Part shown: in pieces, positions 42,469 to 51,236 of the stretch
Position numbering within the stretch: position 1 is the stretch's first letter
Layout of the letters: each line of letters starts with the position of its first letter
Made by a program: the position numbers and the translations under genes
Assembly: GCA_021778845.1 (NCBI GenBank)
Contig: JAJYBU010000009.1
Coordinates: 52,611-116,610, forward strand
Source of the DNA: Acidobacteriota bacterium
GTDB lineage: Bacteria; Acidobacteriota; Terriglobia; Terriglobales; Acidobacteriaceae
Direction: 5' to 3'
DNA length: 64,000 nucleotides
The notes under the pieces: model-generated
Database searches by the model: none
What the model was told of the DNA's origin: nothing
What the model saw: the letters and a program-made list of their open reading frames with translations, nothing else

Positions 42469-43571
42469 GAGGTTGCGACAGGCTTGCGGCCCCACTCGCT
42501 GGCGACGCAGTAGTGAAAGAGGCGATCGAGATAGTCGAGCACCGGCGGCGGGTAGACACCGGACGGGCCGAGTAGCCGCTCCGCATTCGTGGTATCAAAC
42601 TGCATGCGCATCGTGAAGTAGTCGCGATAGGCACGGCCGTCACGCAGCACGCGGCGCTTGCTTCCCCACAACGCCATGAAAAGCAGTGGCCGCAATGCGG
42701 CAAAGAAAAATTTGGGGTCGACGTAACGCGGTTCCGGGACGTGGAAGTACTCGGATGCACGCTGCGCAACCTGTGCAATCGTCGCGCTGCCGCGAGGACC
42801 AGCGCAGAGATGGACGGTGCTGCCGAGAGCCGCCTCGTCGAAGGCAAGCTGCGCGACCGCGGTCGCAACAAAATCAACGGGCACGATGTCGAGCACCGCA
42901 TCGGGATAGCCAGGCACGGTACGCCACAAGCGGCGAGCGTAGATCTTCAGCGGCCAGTACATCATCTTGAAGCTCGAGGTGACACCCGTGCGCGAATCGC
43001 CGACGATGATGCTGGGACGCAGAATCACGCCAGGCAGCGATCCAAGGCGCGACTGGACCAATGCTTCGGCTTCGGCCTTGGTCTGCTCGTAGGTGTTGCG
43101 ATAGGTCTGGCCAACCACCAGCTCGCCCTCACGGACGAGATCCGCGCGCTCGCCAGCTACATACGCCGTACCAACATAGGCAAGGCTGCGCAGTTGACGC
43201 GCAGCAGTCGCGAAATCGAGAACCCGGCGCGTACCTTCAACGTTGATGCGGCGAGCTTCCTCGAGCGAGTGATCGAAACGCACGGTCGCAGCGCAGTGAA
43301 TGACGCGCGTGGCCTCGGCAGAAAGGCGACTCCAGACTGCGGAGTCAATCCCGCAGTTGGGTAGACCGACGTCACCGGAATACACCTCGACGCGCGAGCG
43401 CTGATCGGGAGCAATGATCGCATCGGCGCGCTGCTGCCCTGATAGTCCGGGCCGGTCGCGGATGAGCAGTGCGAGCCTGGCGTGAGGTTGCTGCTGCAGA
43501 ATCTCATGCACCAGTTGGGTGCCAAGAAAGCCCGTCGCGCCGGTGATAAGAATAAACTCTTCGTTCGTCAT
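42465..43571 (-). CDS. NAD-dependent reductase, male-sterility/thioester-reductase type
   Basis: 368 aa. Rossmann motif 'ILITGATGFLGTQLVHEIL' at the N-terminus, 'RVIHCAATVRFDHSLEEARR' near 85-105, 'SLAYVGTAYVAGERADL', active-site 'NTYEQTKAEAEALVQS' (Tyr-x3-Lys) and 'GVILRPSIIVGDSRTG'. These mark the extended SDRs that reduce fatty acyl or peptidyl thioesters. The C-terminal ~100 residues differ from fatty acyl-CoA reductases. The ATGA overlap with the acyl-CoA ligase downstream suggests activation and reduction of an acid as one unit. Confidence 0.87.
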   Translation of the reverse strand: MTNEEFILITGATGFLGTQLVHEILQQQPHARLALLIRDRPGLSGQQRADAIIAPDQRSRVEVYSGDVGLPNCGIDSAVWSRLSAEATRVIHCAATVRFDHSLEEARRINVEGTRRVLDFATAARQLRSLAYVGTAYVAGERADLVREGELVVGQTYRNTYEQTKAEAEALVQSRLGSLPGVILRPSIIVGDSRTGVTSSFKMMYWPLKIYARRLWRTVPGYPDAVLDIVPVDFVATAVAQLAFDEAALGSTVHLCAGPRGSATIAQVAQRASEYFHVPEPRYVDPKFFFAALRPLLFMALWGSKRRVLRDGRAYRDYFTMRMQFDTTNAERLLGPSGVYPPPVLDYLDRLFHYCVASEWGRKPVATS

Positions 43572-43660
43572 GTAGAAGCCAATCGCAGTGCTGAGTCCAC
43601 GCGATGGCCGCAGAAGGAGAATCCTTCGGCTCCGTTGCTACGTGGGTCGCATATAACATG

Positions 43661-43695
43661 ATAACCGCCAGCACCGGTTCGGTACTGGCGGTTAT
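43661..43695. terminator. Bidirectional hairpin after the cytochrome operon
   Basis: Arms ATAACCGCCAG (43661-43671) and CTGGCGGTTAT (43685-43695) with a 13-base loop that contains ACCGGT. On the minus strand the tail is CATGTTATAT. It sits 61 bases after the last cytochrome gene and upstream of the reductase/ligase pair. T-content after the stem is modest in both directions. Confidence 0.65.
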
Positions 43696-43755
43696 TTGAC
43701 GGAGCGATCGGTGCCGTGGAAAGCGGCGGAGTCAACCGAAAGACACGGCTCGGAG

Positions 43756-44487
43756 CTACTTTTGCCCGTAGACGGTCCCGGCAGGTCGATACGGAGGATC
43801 CGCCATGACCCGGATGTAGGCAATGACAGCTTGAACATCGGTAGGGCTCAACGTGTTGCCGTACGGCGGCATCAGCGCTGAACGATTGAGCGCTGGGCCT
43901 CCATGTTGAATGATCGAAAGCATGTCCGCATTGCTCATCTTGTTGTACGTATTGCCGTCGGTGAAGGCATGCGGCTTCACCGCGAGGTTGTCGTAGTTCG
44001 AGACCTGCGCCGCGGAAGATTCCGGATCGTGGCAACGGCTACAGTACTTGTCCTGAAGAATAGAGCCAAGCTGCTGCTGATAACCGAGCGCCGTCTCCGC
44101 AATCTGCAGCGTCACGGGATGTGACTTTCCGGGGGTGGTGGCGCTGACTTCATAGAGACCGCCGATGGTGCCGAGCCGGACAGCCGTGGTGGCCTGACCG
44201 CTGGAGTCGGTAAGCACCGCAGCGGGATCGAAGAGCACACCCGCAGGACCGTGGAACTCGACGAGCGCCCCGGTGACCGAATTGCCCTGATCGTCATTGA
44301 CCTGCACGACCAGCGGGTTGGCCAGCACCGATCCCGTCGGTGCCGCCTGCTTGTCGCCGCTCGATACGACGATCGCCGAACCGGTGGCGGTTGGTTTCAG
44401 ACCAGACGAGGACGTGGATGGGTGTTTGCATCCGGTCCCAATAGTCGTCAGCAACAGCACTGCGCATGCAACGGGTCGCCTTGTCAT
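43756..44487 (-). CDS. Monoheme cytochrome c lipoprotein with Ig-like domain
   Basis: 243 aa. Lipoprotein leader with lipobox-like 'TTIGTGCKH' (Cys20), so probably anchored to a membrane. Residues ~45-130 form a bacterial Ig-like (Big_1) domain: 'PLVVQVNDDQGNSVTGALVE', 'LTDSSGQATTAVRLG'. A class I cytochrome c domain follows with 'DKYCSRCHDPESS' (Cys-Ser-Arg-Cys-His) and a likely Met ligand in 'ALMPPYGNTLS'. It overlaps the octaheme gene by four bases and ends the operon. It could be the exit point or a dock for another electron carrier. Confidence 0.85.
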   Translation of the reverse strand: MTRRPVACAVLLLTTIGTGCKHPSTSSSGLKPTATGSAIVVSSGDKQAAPTGSVLANPLVVQVNDDQGNSVTGALVEFHGPAGVLFDPAAVLTDSSGQATTAVRLGTIGGLYEVSATTPGKSHPVTLQIAETALGYQQQLGSILQDKYCSRCHDPESSAAQVSNYDNLAVKPHAFTDGNTYNKMSNADMLSIIQHGGPALNRSALMPPYGNTLSPTDVQAVIAYIRVMADPPYRPAGTVYGQK

Positions 44488-46541
44488 TGCTTTCCCTCCT
44501 GCTTGCCGGGGCTCTTCAGCGTCATCAGGAACGCTGTCATCGCACGGGCATCTTCATCACTGATGTTCTGGTTAGGTTCGATCGTGCCGGGGCGCAGCGC
44601 CTGCGGATTCTTTAGCCACGCATAGATCCAGGCTGGTTGCAGCCGCGTTCCCACCTGGGCCAACACCGGGCCGATGTAGCCTTTGTCGGTGTTGGTGTTG
44701 GCTGTGTGACAGGACTGGCAGGCATACTTCGAGTAGAAGAGCTGTCGGCCCTGCTCCACCAGCGCGGGTGGATTGACCGCGGGTGGCGCCTTGTCGGGAT
44801 CGATGTTCGGGGACTGATACGCGACCATGATGTAGTCAGTGAGGGTCTTGCGATCCGCATCCGACAGGTTGAAGCGAGGCATACGCCGTGTAAGCGCCGG
44901 CCGCAGCGTGTTGGGGTTCTTGAGGAAGCTGTCCAGCCATTGAGCCTGCACGGCACTGCCCTCAAGAGAGAGATCGGGAGCCAGGTCGCTGCCGTGTCCG
45001 TTGATGCGGTGGCAACTGAAGCAGGCCAGATCGGCCATGAGCTTGCCTGCACGTCCGGCCGGCTCATAGGTTGTTTGATGGACGCCTGGGATGCGCAGCT
45101 TTTCGGGCATCGTCTGGCTGCGCTCAGAGAGCGCGAGCAGAGCGGTCGTAACCGATTCTCGCTGGGCATCGGTGAGGGGAAGCAGCGGCATCTTCATCCC
45201 GGGACCAAACGCACTTGGATCCTTGATCTTGGACGCAATGTAGGTGGGCAGCGTCTGCTTCATGCCGGGGAGGAAGATGAGTTGAGCCAGAGGCTTGCTG
45301 CCGATCTGGCTGAGATCCGGAGCAAAGTTATCCGGCTTCTTGACGCCATTGATCGTGTGGCAGGCCGCACAGCCAAGTTCTGCCACCAACTTTCTGCCAT
45401 GCGCGATCTGCGCCGCAGTTGCAGTACCGAGATGGACATCGGTGCTGTAGTCGGAGTCGGACTTGCTCATCAGGAAGCCAGTGAGCGTGGCGACCTGCTG
45501 AGGCGTGAAGCGATAGTGCGGCATCAGCGTGTGCGCGTCGTAGGAATGCGGATTCTCGATCCATGCCTGCAGCCATGCTGGCTTTACCTTGTTACCGACA
45601 CGGGTCAGTTCAGGACCTACATCGCCGCCAACCAGGTTACCTGCCGCGTTCTGAACGGCGTGGCAGGTGGCGCAGAACGACTCGCCATAGAGACTCGCTC
45701 CTGCAGATGGGTCGGCATTCTTCGCGGCAGGAATGATCGTCGTATCAACGTCCCCTGCCAGCGGCTTGCTGCTGCTGATCAGGTATGCTGAGAGATCGCT
45801 GGCATCCGCGTCACTAAGCTTGTAGTTCGGCATGGTGGCCGACGCTGCGTAGGCCTGCGGATTCTTCAGCCAGGTGAAGATCCATTCGCGGGTGGTCTTA
45901 TCCGCAATGTGTTCGAGTGACGGAGGATCGTCGGTCGCCTTCATCACGGTGCCGTCAGGCATCTTGACCATGTGGCAGTTGACGCAGCCGTATTGCGCGA
46001 GATACTGGCGGCCAAGATTGAGTTGCGGCGTCCCGGTAAGTGCATTCTGGTGGCACTGACCGCAGCCTGACTCGATGTAGCGCGCGGGAAGGATGGGATC
46101 GACACCAGCGAGCTTGCTGTAATGTGCCTCTTCCACTGTTGTCGCAGCACCCTGGCCGCGATGGCAGATGGTGCAGCCGTAGCGGTCGAGCGGATGCGGG
46201 ATCACGGGATGTTTGCGAAATGGCTGCGTCGTGACATCGGCGAGGCTGGCCTCTTTGAGCCCCTCATGGCAGGTCTCGCAACGATCAACCACACCGATCT
46301 CGGGGTGCCATATCTGCTGGATCCCGGGCTCGAAGCGACGGCGAAGGCTGATAGCGTCGCCGCGTTCGCGGATCATCGCGAGATAACCGTTTTGATAGCC
46401 GTGCCACTGACTGAAATGATCTTTCGCAGGAGCAATGGCGAGGGTGAGCATCAGAATGACGCTGACTATGCCGAAGGCGCGCATGGTGTCCCCAAAGAGC
46501 GCACGCCACGCAGAAGAGATGAGTTGCTTGACGGACTTCAC
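44484..46541 (-). CDS. Octaheme c-type cytochrome
   Basis: 685 aa with one N-terminal membrane helix ('MRAFGIVSVILMLTLAIAP'). Eight CxxCH sites in order: CETCH, CTICH, CGQCH, CVNCH, CATCH, CAACH, CFSCH, CQSCH. Repeated 'WLKNP...MPNYKLSDADASDL'-type stretches show that the protein is built from duplicated monoheme domains of ~90 residues, with Met ligands ('MPNYKL', 'MPHYRF', 'MPRFNL'). This is unlike the compact c-haem stacks of Hao or MtrA. It is inside the bc operon, one base after the cytochrome b C-terminal gene, so it is likely the c1-like electron acceptor of that complex. Confidence 0.9.
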   Translation of the reverse strand: MKSVKQLISSAWRALFGDTMRAFGIVSVILMLTLAIAPAKDHFSQWHGYQNGYLAMIRERGDAISLRRRFEPGIQQIWHPEIGVVDRCETCHEGLKEASLADVTTQPFRKHPVIPHPLDRYGCTICHRGQGAATTVEEAHYSKLAGVDPILPARYIESGCGQCHQNALTGTPQLNLGRQYLAQYGCVNCHMVKMPDGTVMKATDDPPSLEHIADKTTREWIFTWLKNPQAYAASATMPNYKLSDADASDLSAYLISSSKPLAGDVDTTIIPAAKNADPSAGASLYGESFCATCHAVQNAAGNLVGGDVGPELTRVGNKVKPAWLQAWIENPHSYDAHTLMPHYRFTPQQVATLTGFLMSKSDSDYSTDVHLGTATAAQIAHGRKLVAELGCAACHTINGVKKPDNFAPDLSQIGSKPLAQLIFLPGMKQTLPTYIASKIKDPSAFGPGMKMPLLPLTDAQRESVTTALLALSERSQTMPEKLRIPGVHQTTYEPAGRAGKLMADLACFSCHRINGHGSDLAPDLSLEGSAVQAQWLDSFLKNPNTLRPALTRRMPRFNLSDADRKTLTDYIMVAYQSPNIDPDKAPPAVNPPALVEQGRQLFYSKYACQSCHTANTNTDKGYIGPVLAQVGTRLQPAWIYAWLKNPQALRPGTIEPNQNISDEDARAMTAFLMTLKSPGKQEGKQ

Positions 46542-47246
46542 TTAGCTCCTCCAGGGCAATACCCACGACCATCCGGGGCCGCGGAAAAAGGTGCCAACCG
46601 CTGTCAGCACGATGAGTTCAAAAAGAAACCAGGTCATGACCCACCAGGCCATGGGCTTGCTTGCGAGGTACCGCCGCGGAGCACTGAGCGACGTAGGGGA
46701 GCTGTTGGCTGCAATCATCATCGCAATCGCAACGATCAAGGTGGGAACCGCAGCTACATACACATGGAATGCAACCAGAAACACGATCAGACCGATGGCC
46801 GTAATGTAGAAGATCTGCAAGCGCCGCTGGCGGTTATTTAGAAACAGGCCGGCTGCTTCGATGTTGATGTTGAAGTACGGGATGATGACGAGCGAGACGA
46901 CGAGCATGGTTGGAACCAGCACGCCGGCGACTACGGGCGGGAAATAATGCAGCAACTCCTGCAACCCGAGAAAGTACCATGGAGCCTTCGCGGGATTGGG
47001 GGTGTGGGTTGCGTCTGCAATGCCCTCCAGCGGAGCGTTGAACAGCAGGGCCACGACCACCAGCACAATCGCCAGAATCTCAACAGCGAGCAACACGCGG
47101 AAGAGCACTTCCGGATAGGTCTGAACCTGCTCTTCATAGTGGGCTTTGACCTGCGCCGACGTGCGGCGAGTGACAAAGACGACCCGTGTTGGAGAACGCC
47201 GCTGATCGGAGTCAACGCCTGCAACAAAATCCTTGGGGTCACTCAT
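46542..47246 (-). CDS. Cytochrome b C-terminal subunit (subunit IV-like)
   Basis: 234 aa. Four membrane helices after a ~50-residue cytosolic start. The PEWY-like loop is '[19 protein letters not shown]' near 90, and '[20 protein letters not shown]' follows. This is the C-terminal half of cytochrome b as in b6f-type split complexes. The loop forms part of the quinol oxidation site. The end of the upstream cytochrome b gene overlaps its start by four bases. Confidence 0.9.
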   Translation of the reverse strand: MSDPKDFVAGVDSDQRRSPTRVVFVTRRTSAQVKAHYEEQVQTYPEVLFRVLLAVEILAIVLVVVALLFNAPLEGIADATHTPNPAKAPWYFLGLQELLHYFPPVVAGVLVPTMLVVSLVIIPYFNINIEAAGLFLNNRQRRLQIFYITAIGLIVFLVAFHVYVAAVPTLIVAIAMMIAANSSPTSLSAPRRYLASKPMAWWVMTWFLFELIVLTAVGTFFRGPGWSWVLPWRS

Positions 47247-48037
47247 TGGACCTCCTTGACGAGCTCTGTTTCATCCACGGCTCCTGCCTTCTTAGGCTCA
47301 CTCTGGTGTACGTAGAGGCCACCATCCTTGCGAATGCGCCAGAAGTGCACTGCCACGAACAGCAGCGCCGCTAGCGGCAGGATGAGGCAGTGCAAGACAT
47401 AGAAGCGCAGTAGCGCATTGGCGTCCACCTGGTTACCGCCGAGCAGCAGGAAGTGAATCTTGCTGCCCACCAGCGGAACAGCCGCGGAGATATTCGAACC
47501 CACGGTGATTGCCCAATACGCAAGCTGGTCCCACGGCAGCAGATAGCCGGTGTAGCTGAGCAACAACGTGATCAGCAACAGCACCACACCGATGACCCAG
47601 TTGAACTCGCGGGGTGCACGGTAGGCTCCGCGATAGAAGACCTTGAACATGTGCGCGAAGACCAGGAAGACCATGGCCTGCGCCGACCAGCGATGCAGAT
47701 TACGAAGGAACAGTCCGGACGAGACGACGAACTGCAGGTCCTTCATATCCGCGTACGCCTGCGGAACCGACGGATGGTAGTACAGCATCAGCAGCACGCC
47801 GGTGACGATGAGGATGAAAAACGTCCCCAGGGTCAGCGTGCCGAGATACCAGGTGGAGCTGAAGCTAAGCATCCGCTTGCGCACCTTGGTAGAGAAGAGA
47901 TGCAGGAAGACGCTCTGCTGAATTGCCAGGGCGTTATGAAGAGTGCTGGTGCCGCGTCCGCTGCGGAAGATGGAACGCCACACCCGGCTCTGCTCTACCT
48001 GCTCGAGGATCTTGTCGATTTTTCCGGGCATGCTCAT
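47243..48037 (-). CDS. Cytochrome b N-terminal subunit (b6-like)
   Basis: 264 aa. Four helices with two His pairs for two b haems: '[17 protein letters not shown]' (helix B) and '[20 protein letters not shown]' (helix D). '[18 protein letters not shown]' is the cd-loop motif. The length and separate C-terminal gene match the b6/petB layout used in many Gram-positive and acidobacterial bc complexes. It overlaps Rieske (48034-48037) and the C-terminal subunit (47243-47246). Confidence 0.92.
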   Translation of the reverse strand: MSMPGKIDKILEQVEQSRVWRSIFRSGRGTSTLHNALAIQQSVFLHLFSTKVRKRMLSFSSTWYLGTLTLGTFFILIVTGVLLMLYYHPSVPQAYADMKDLQFVVSSGLFLRNLHRWSAQAMVFLVFAHMFKVFYRGAYRAPREFNWVIGVVLLLITLLLSYTGYLLPWDQLAYWAITVGSNISAAVPLVGSKIHFLLLGGNQVDANALLRFYVLHCLILPLAALLFVAVHFWRIRKDGGLYVHQSEPKKAGAVDETELVKEVQ

Positions 48038-48525
48038 ATCCTCAAAAACTGCAATGGATGAATATCTGTGGAGCGATCGACCATCAGCTCGCCTTCATCG
48101 CTAACCCAGGTCTTGAGCCACGGAAGCGGCTTCGGCGCGGGGCCTGCGATCTTGACTCCGGTACGCGTGAACTCGCTGCCGTGGCAGGGGCACTTGATCA
48201 TCCCCAACTCCTGGTTCCACGCCGTCAGGCAGCCCAGATGGGTGCAGATGGCGCTAAGCGCGAAAAAACCCTCGGCGATATGCACCAGATAGATGGCCGC
48301 GTTGGGATCCATCGTCACCGAGTCCAACGCAAAGTCTTCGGGCTTGCCGAGATTGACGATGGGAGACGGCTCGTACAAAACGTTGGGAGAGAGATACTGA
48401 TACGCGAAGCCTGCGGTTCCGGCCGCAGCGATGGCGAGCGAGCCGAGACCAATCTTGGCGAAGAAGGCGCGCCGGTTTATCTCGCCGGACGCAGGGGTTG
48501 ATTCGAGTCGTTTACTTTCGGCCAT
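48034..48525 (-). CDS. Rieske iron-sulfur subunit
   Basis: 163 aa. Tat leader '[20 protein letters not shown]' that may stay as a membrane anchor. Cluster ligands: Cys94 and His96 in 'SAICTHLGC', Cys112 and His115 in '[11 protein letters not shown]'. Cys99 and Cys114 give the usual disulfide. 'GPAPKPLPW' is the Pro loop. It belongs to the bc operon, four bases after the flavoprotein gene and overlapping cytochrome b. Confidence 0.93.
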   Translation of the reverse strand: MAESKRLESTPASGEINRRAFFAKIGLGSLAIAAAGTAGFAYQYLSPNVLYEPSPIVNLGKPEDFALDSVTMDPNAAIYLVHIAEGFFALSAICTHLGCLTAWNQELGMIKCPCHGSEFTRTGVKIAGPAPKPLPWLKTWVSDEGELMVDRSTDIHPLQFLRI

Positions 48526-48528
48526 GGA

Positions 48529-50511
48529 TTACCTCACACTTGCAGTTGCAACGGGCGGTGCTGGTCTAAATGCCCGGTCGATAGAATCCACTGAAATCAA
48601 ACCAGTGGAGGCTACGGGCAAAATATTGTAGGACTCCATCGTGATGGTGCCTGCCGGGCAGCGCGCTGCACACAGTCCACAACGAATGCAGCGAGACTCA
48701 TCTTTCAGCATCGCGGAGCCGGTGATGACGCCGAGCTCATCGGCCTGAATGTCATTCAGTTCGAGGCCCAGCAACTCGCGGGCATCGGAGATCTTCGCCG
48801 TCGTGTCGTCGCTGAATGCGATGCGGTCGAGCGAGACAAGCTGGAGGCACTGCTCGGGGCAGACATCGACGCAGCCACCGCACAGGATGCACATTGTTCC
48901 ATCCTGCGGAGTGCCCTCGAAGACCGTATTGACCCAGCAGTGGAGGCACCGCTGCGCCTCAGCCATCGCCGAAGCCTCGTCGTATCCAACTTCAACTTCG
49001 GTCACGCCAGTGCGCCGGTTGAGCGGAAGCATGGGAATCGGCTGGCGTACGAGATCAAGCAGATCCAGCGGCATCCGATAGCGATCCATTACCGTAACTT
49101 CGACTACGGGATCGGCATGCTTTTCGCCGCGCAGATACTCGTCGATGCCAACCGCAGCACGCTTGCCATCGGCGACGCTGTCGATGATCAGACGCGGTCC
49201 GAAGACGCAGTCTCCGCCGGCGAAGACGCCTGCTGCCGTCGTCATCAGCGTCTGTGGATTGACGGCGATCAGACCGCGCGGCGAAATTTCTACGCCGTCC
49301 TCAGGCTGGAAGAAATCAAGCTTGGCAGCCTGGCCGATGGCCATGATGATGGTGTCGCACTCGAGCTCGGTTTCGCTGTTCTCGTAGAACGTGGGACTGA
49401 AGCGCCGGTTCGCATCAAAGACGGACTTGGTCTTCAGTGCTTCAAGTGCCACCACGCGGCCATTCTTACCGATAATCTGCTTGGGGCCAAAGCCTGCATG
49501 GATAATGATGCCTTCTTCTTCGGCCTCTTCAATCTCCTCCAGCGCCGCAGGCATCTCCGCTCGCGTTTCGAGGCAAACGAGATGAACCTCCTGAGCACCG
49601 AGTCGCAGCGCCGAAAGCGAGACGTCCATCATCTCGCGGGTTGCCACGGCGTCCATGCTCTCCTGCGAGGGCTCGATGTGTTCGACACCGCCGACATGCT
49701 GGCGCAGCACTTCACGCGCAGCGGAGCGTGCCACATCCATGGCCACATTTCCGCCGCCGATGACGAGAACCTTCTTGCCAATGGTGAACCGGTAGCCGAG
49801 GTTCACGTTGAGCAGGAAATCGATGCCCTTATATACGCCATCGAGATCAACGCCGGGGATGGTGAGGTCGCGGCTGCGATGCGCTCCCACCGCGATCAGC
49901 GTCGCGTCATAGTCGCGGCGGAGGTCGGCGATGCTGAAGTCGCGGCCCGCGGCCTGATTCAGCTTCAGCGTGATATTGCCGGTCTCAAGAATCTCGCGGA
50001 CCTGCGCTTCAACCACGTCGCGCGAGAGCCGATACTCCGGCAAGCCCAGGTAGAGCATGCCGCCCGGTACCTGCGAGGCCTCATAGAGCGTGACAGCGTA
50101 GCCCATCAGCGCGAGATCGTGCGCGGCGGCGAGCCCAACAGGACCCGCACCAACGATCGCGACACGGTAGGGCAGTGCGGGCTGCACTCGTCCTTCGTTG
50201 ACGTTGATCGGATTACGCGACTCCGGTCCGTGGCGTTCGGTGAGGAAGCGCTTGAGGGCGCGGATTGCGATTGGCTTGTCAACCTCGCCGCGGCGGCACG
50301 CCGTCTCGCAAGGATGCGCGCACACACGGCCACAGATGCTGGCCAGTGGATTCGGCTCGCGTGCGTAACGATACGCGTCTTCGAAGTTTCCTTCAGCGAT
50401 GAGTTCGACGTAGCGGCCGGCATTGGTATGCGCGGGACAGGCCATCATGCATGGGAAGTTGGTATTCAACCAATCCCTATCCACCTTCTTGTCGACAAAG
50501 CGGTGCGGCAT
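48529..50511 (-). CDS. GltD-like NAD(P)H flavoprotein with two [4Fe-4S] ferredoxin motifs
   Basis: 660 aa. The N-terminal Fe-S region is as in glutamate-synthase beta subunits: 'CMMACPAHTNAGRYV', 'ICGRVCAHPCETACRRGEVD'. FAD site 'VAIVGAGPVGLAAAHDLALM' near 115; NAD(P)-site 'VLVIGGGNVAMDVARSA' near 250; 'GVFAGGDCVFGPRLIIDSVA' near 440. Then two ferredoxin motifs: 'CILCGGCVDVCPEQC' and 'CIRCGLCAARCPAGT'. No glutamate synthase large subunit is nearby. Inside a bc operon it most likely links NAD(P)H and the quinone/bc chain, in either direction. The start ATG at 50511 follows a purine-rich site. Confidence 0.88.
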   Translation of the reverse strand: MPHRFVDKKVDRDWLNTNFPCMMACPAHTNAGRYVELIAEGNFEDAYRYAREPNPLASICGRVCAHPCETACRRGEVDKPIAIRALKRFLTERHGPESRNPINVNEGRVQPALPYRVAIVGAGPVGLAAAHDLALMGYAVTLYEASQVPGGMLYLGLPEYRLSRDVVEAQVREILETGNITLKLNQAAGRDFSIADLRRDYDATLIAVGAHRSRDLTIPGVDLDGVYKGIDFLLNVNLGYRFTIGKKVLVIGGGNVAMDVARSAAREVLRQHVGGVEHIEPSQESMDAVATREMMDVSLSALRLGAQEVHLVCLETRAEMPAALEEIEEAEEEGIIIHAGFGPKQIIGKNGRVVALEALKTKSVFDANRRFSPTFYENSETELECDTIIMAIGQAAKLDFFQPEDGVEISPRGLIAVNPQTLMTTAAGVFAGGDCVFGPRLIIDSVADGKRAAVGIDEYLRGEKHADPVVEVTVMDRYRMPLDLLDLVRQPIPMLPLNRRTGVTEVEVGYDEASAMAEAQRCLHCWVNTVFEGTPQDGTMCILCGGCVDVCPEQCLQLVSLDRIAFSDDTTAKISDARELLGLELNDIQADELGVITGSAMLKDESRCIRCGLCAARCPAGTITMESYNILPVASTGLISVDSIDRAFRPAPPVATASVR

Positions 50512-50591
50512 GACGGTCCTTTCTTACAGTGGGAGCTTACAGTGGGAGAGATATTCGGCGGCAACCTCGACGGGTTGCCGCCGTGGAGGGG

Positions 50592-51170
50592 TTACTTGAT
50601 GGTGAAGTTGGCGGCCGTGTCGCCGGCGACCTTGACGGTGCTGTTGGAGGGCTGCTTGCCTTCATGCCAGGCGGTCACGGTGTAGGAGCCATCGGGCACG
50701 TTCTCGATCTTGAAGTCTCCCGCCTTATCGGTCAAAGCAAAGTAGGGCGTGGGAGAGACAACAAGGTAACCCGCCATGTCGGGATGCACATTGCAGAGCA
50801 GCGGAACGATGCCCGGGTTATCGAACTTGAAGGACTGGTGCTGACCCTGGGGCCAGGTTCCCATGTTGTGACCCAGCTTCTTGTTGCCGCTGATGGAGGG
50901 CCAGAAGACGTTGTGCGCGACGCTGTCGCTGTTGAGGAACTCGACCGTAGTTCCCTGCTGAACCACCACGATGTGCGGCATGAACATCAGACCCTTCTGG
51001 TCGATGGTGACGTGCTGCGCGGGGGCGGGGAACGTCTTTCCGGGGATAGCTTCCACATAGACGACGGATTCGCCCTTGACGCCGGCTACCTTGCCATGGA
51101 TGGTGCCGGCAAAGGCCGCCGTGCTGCAAGCGGTGAGGAGGGTGAGTACTGCTAGAGCCGTGCGTTTCAT
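50592..51170 (-). CDS. Periplasmic blue-copper (cupredoxin) protein
   Basis: 192 aa, signal peptide cleaved near AFAG (residue 21). The type 1 copper set can be read: His86 in 'SVAHNVFWPS' and Cys126, His129, Met132 in 'LLCNVHPDMAGY', plus the 'VVQQGTTVEFLNSD' strand. Residues ~140-192 form a small carboxypeptidase-regulatory-like sandwich ('ALTDKAGDFKIENVPDGSYT', 'VTAWHEGKQ'). It acts as a mobile electron carrier. It lies between the Cyc2-like porin and the flavoprotein/bc genes and may do the job rusticyanin does in iron oxidisers. Often annotated as a methylamine-utilisation protein, without evidence here. Confidence 0.85.
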   Translation of the reverse strand: MKRTALAVLTLLTACSTAAFAGTIHGKVAGVKGESVVYVEAIPGKTFPAPAQHVTIDQKGLMFMPHIVVVQQGTTVEFLNSDSVAHNVFWPSISGNKKLGHNMGTWPQGQHQSFKFDNPGIVPLLCNVHPDMAGYLVVSPTPYFALTDKAGDFKIENVPDGSYTVTAWHEGKQPSNSTVKVAGDTAANFTIK

Positions 51171-51236
51171 GTTGTCTCCTGTTGGTGCTGAATGGGTAAA
51201 TTATGTACGATGCGTGGTCCGAAGTTCAGGCCGCCA

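Noticed and set aside
39716..43571. OleABCD olefin cluster
   Set aside because: A thiolase-like OleA is absent, and the hydrolase is on the opposite strand with a different operon partner.
48940..50685. 581-aa plus-strand open frame opposite the flavoprotein
   Set aside because: No motifs; the minus strand shows FAD, NAD and Fe-S motifs in the right order.
50592..51170. Methylamine-utilisation protein
   Set aside because: That is a common automatic name; no methylamine dehydrogenase genes are nearby and the copper-site residues define it better.
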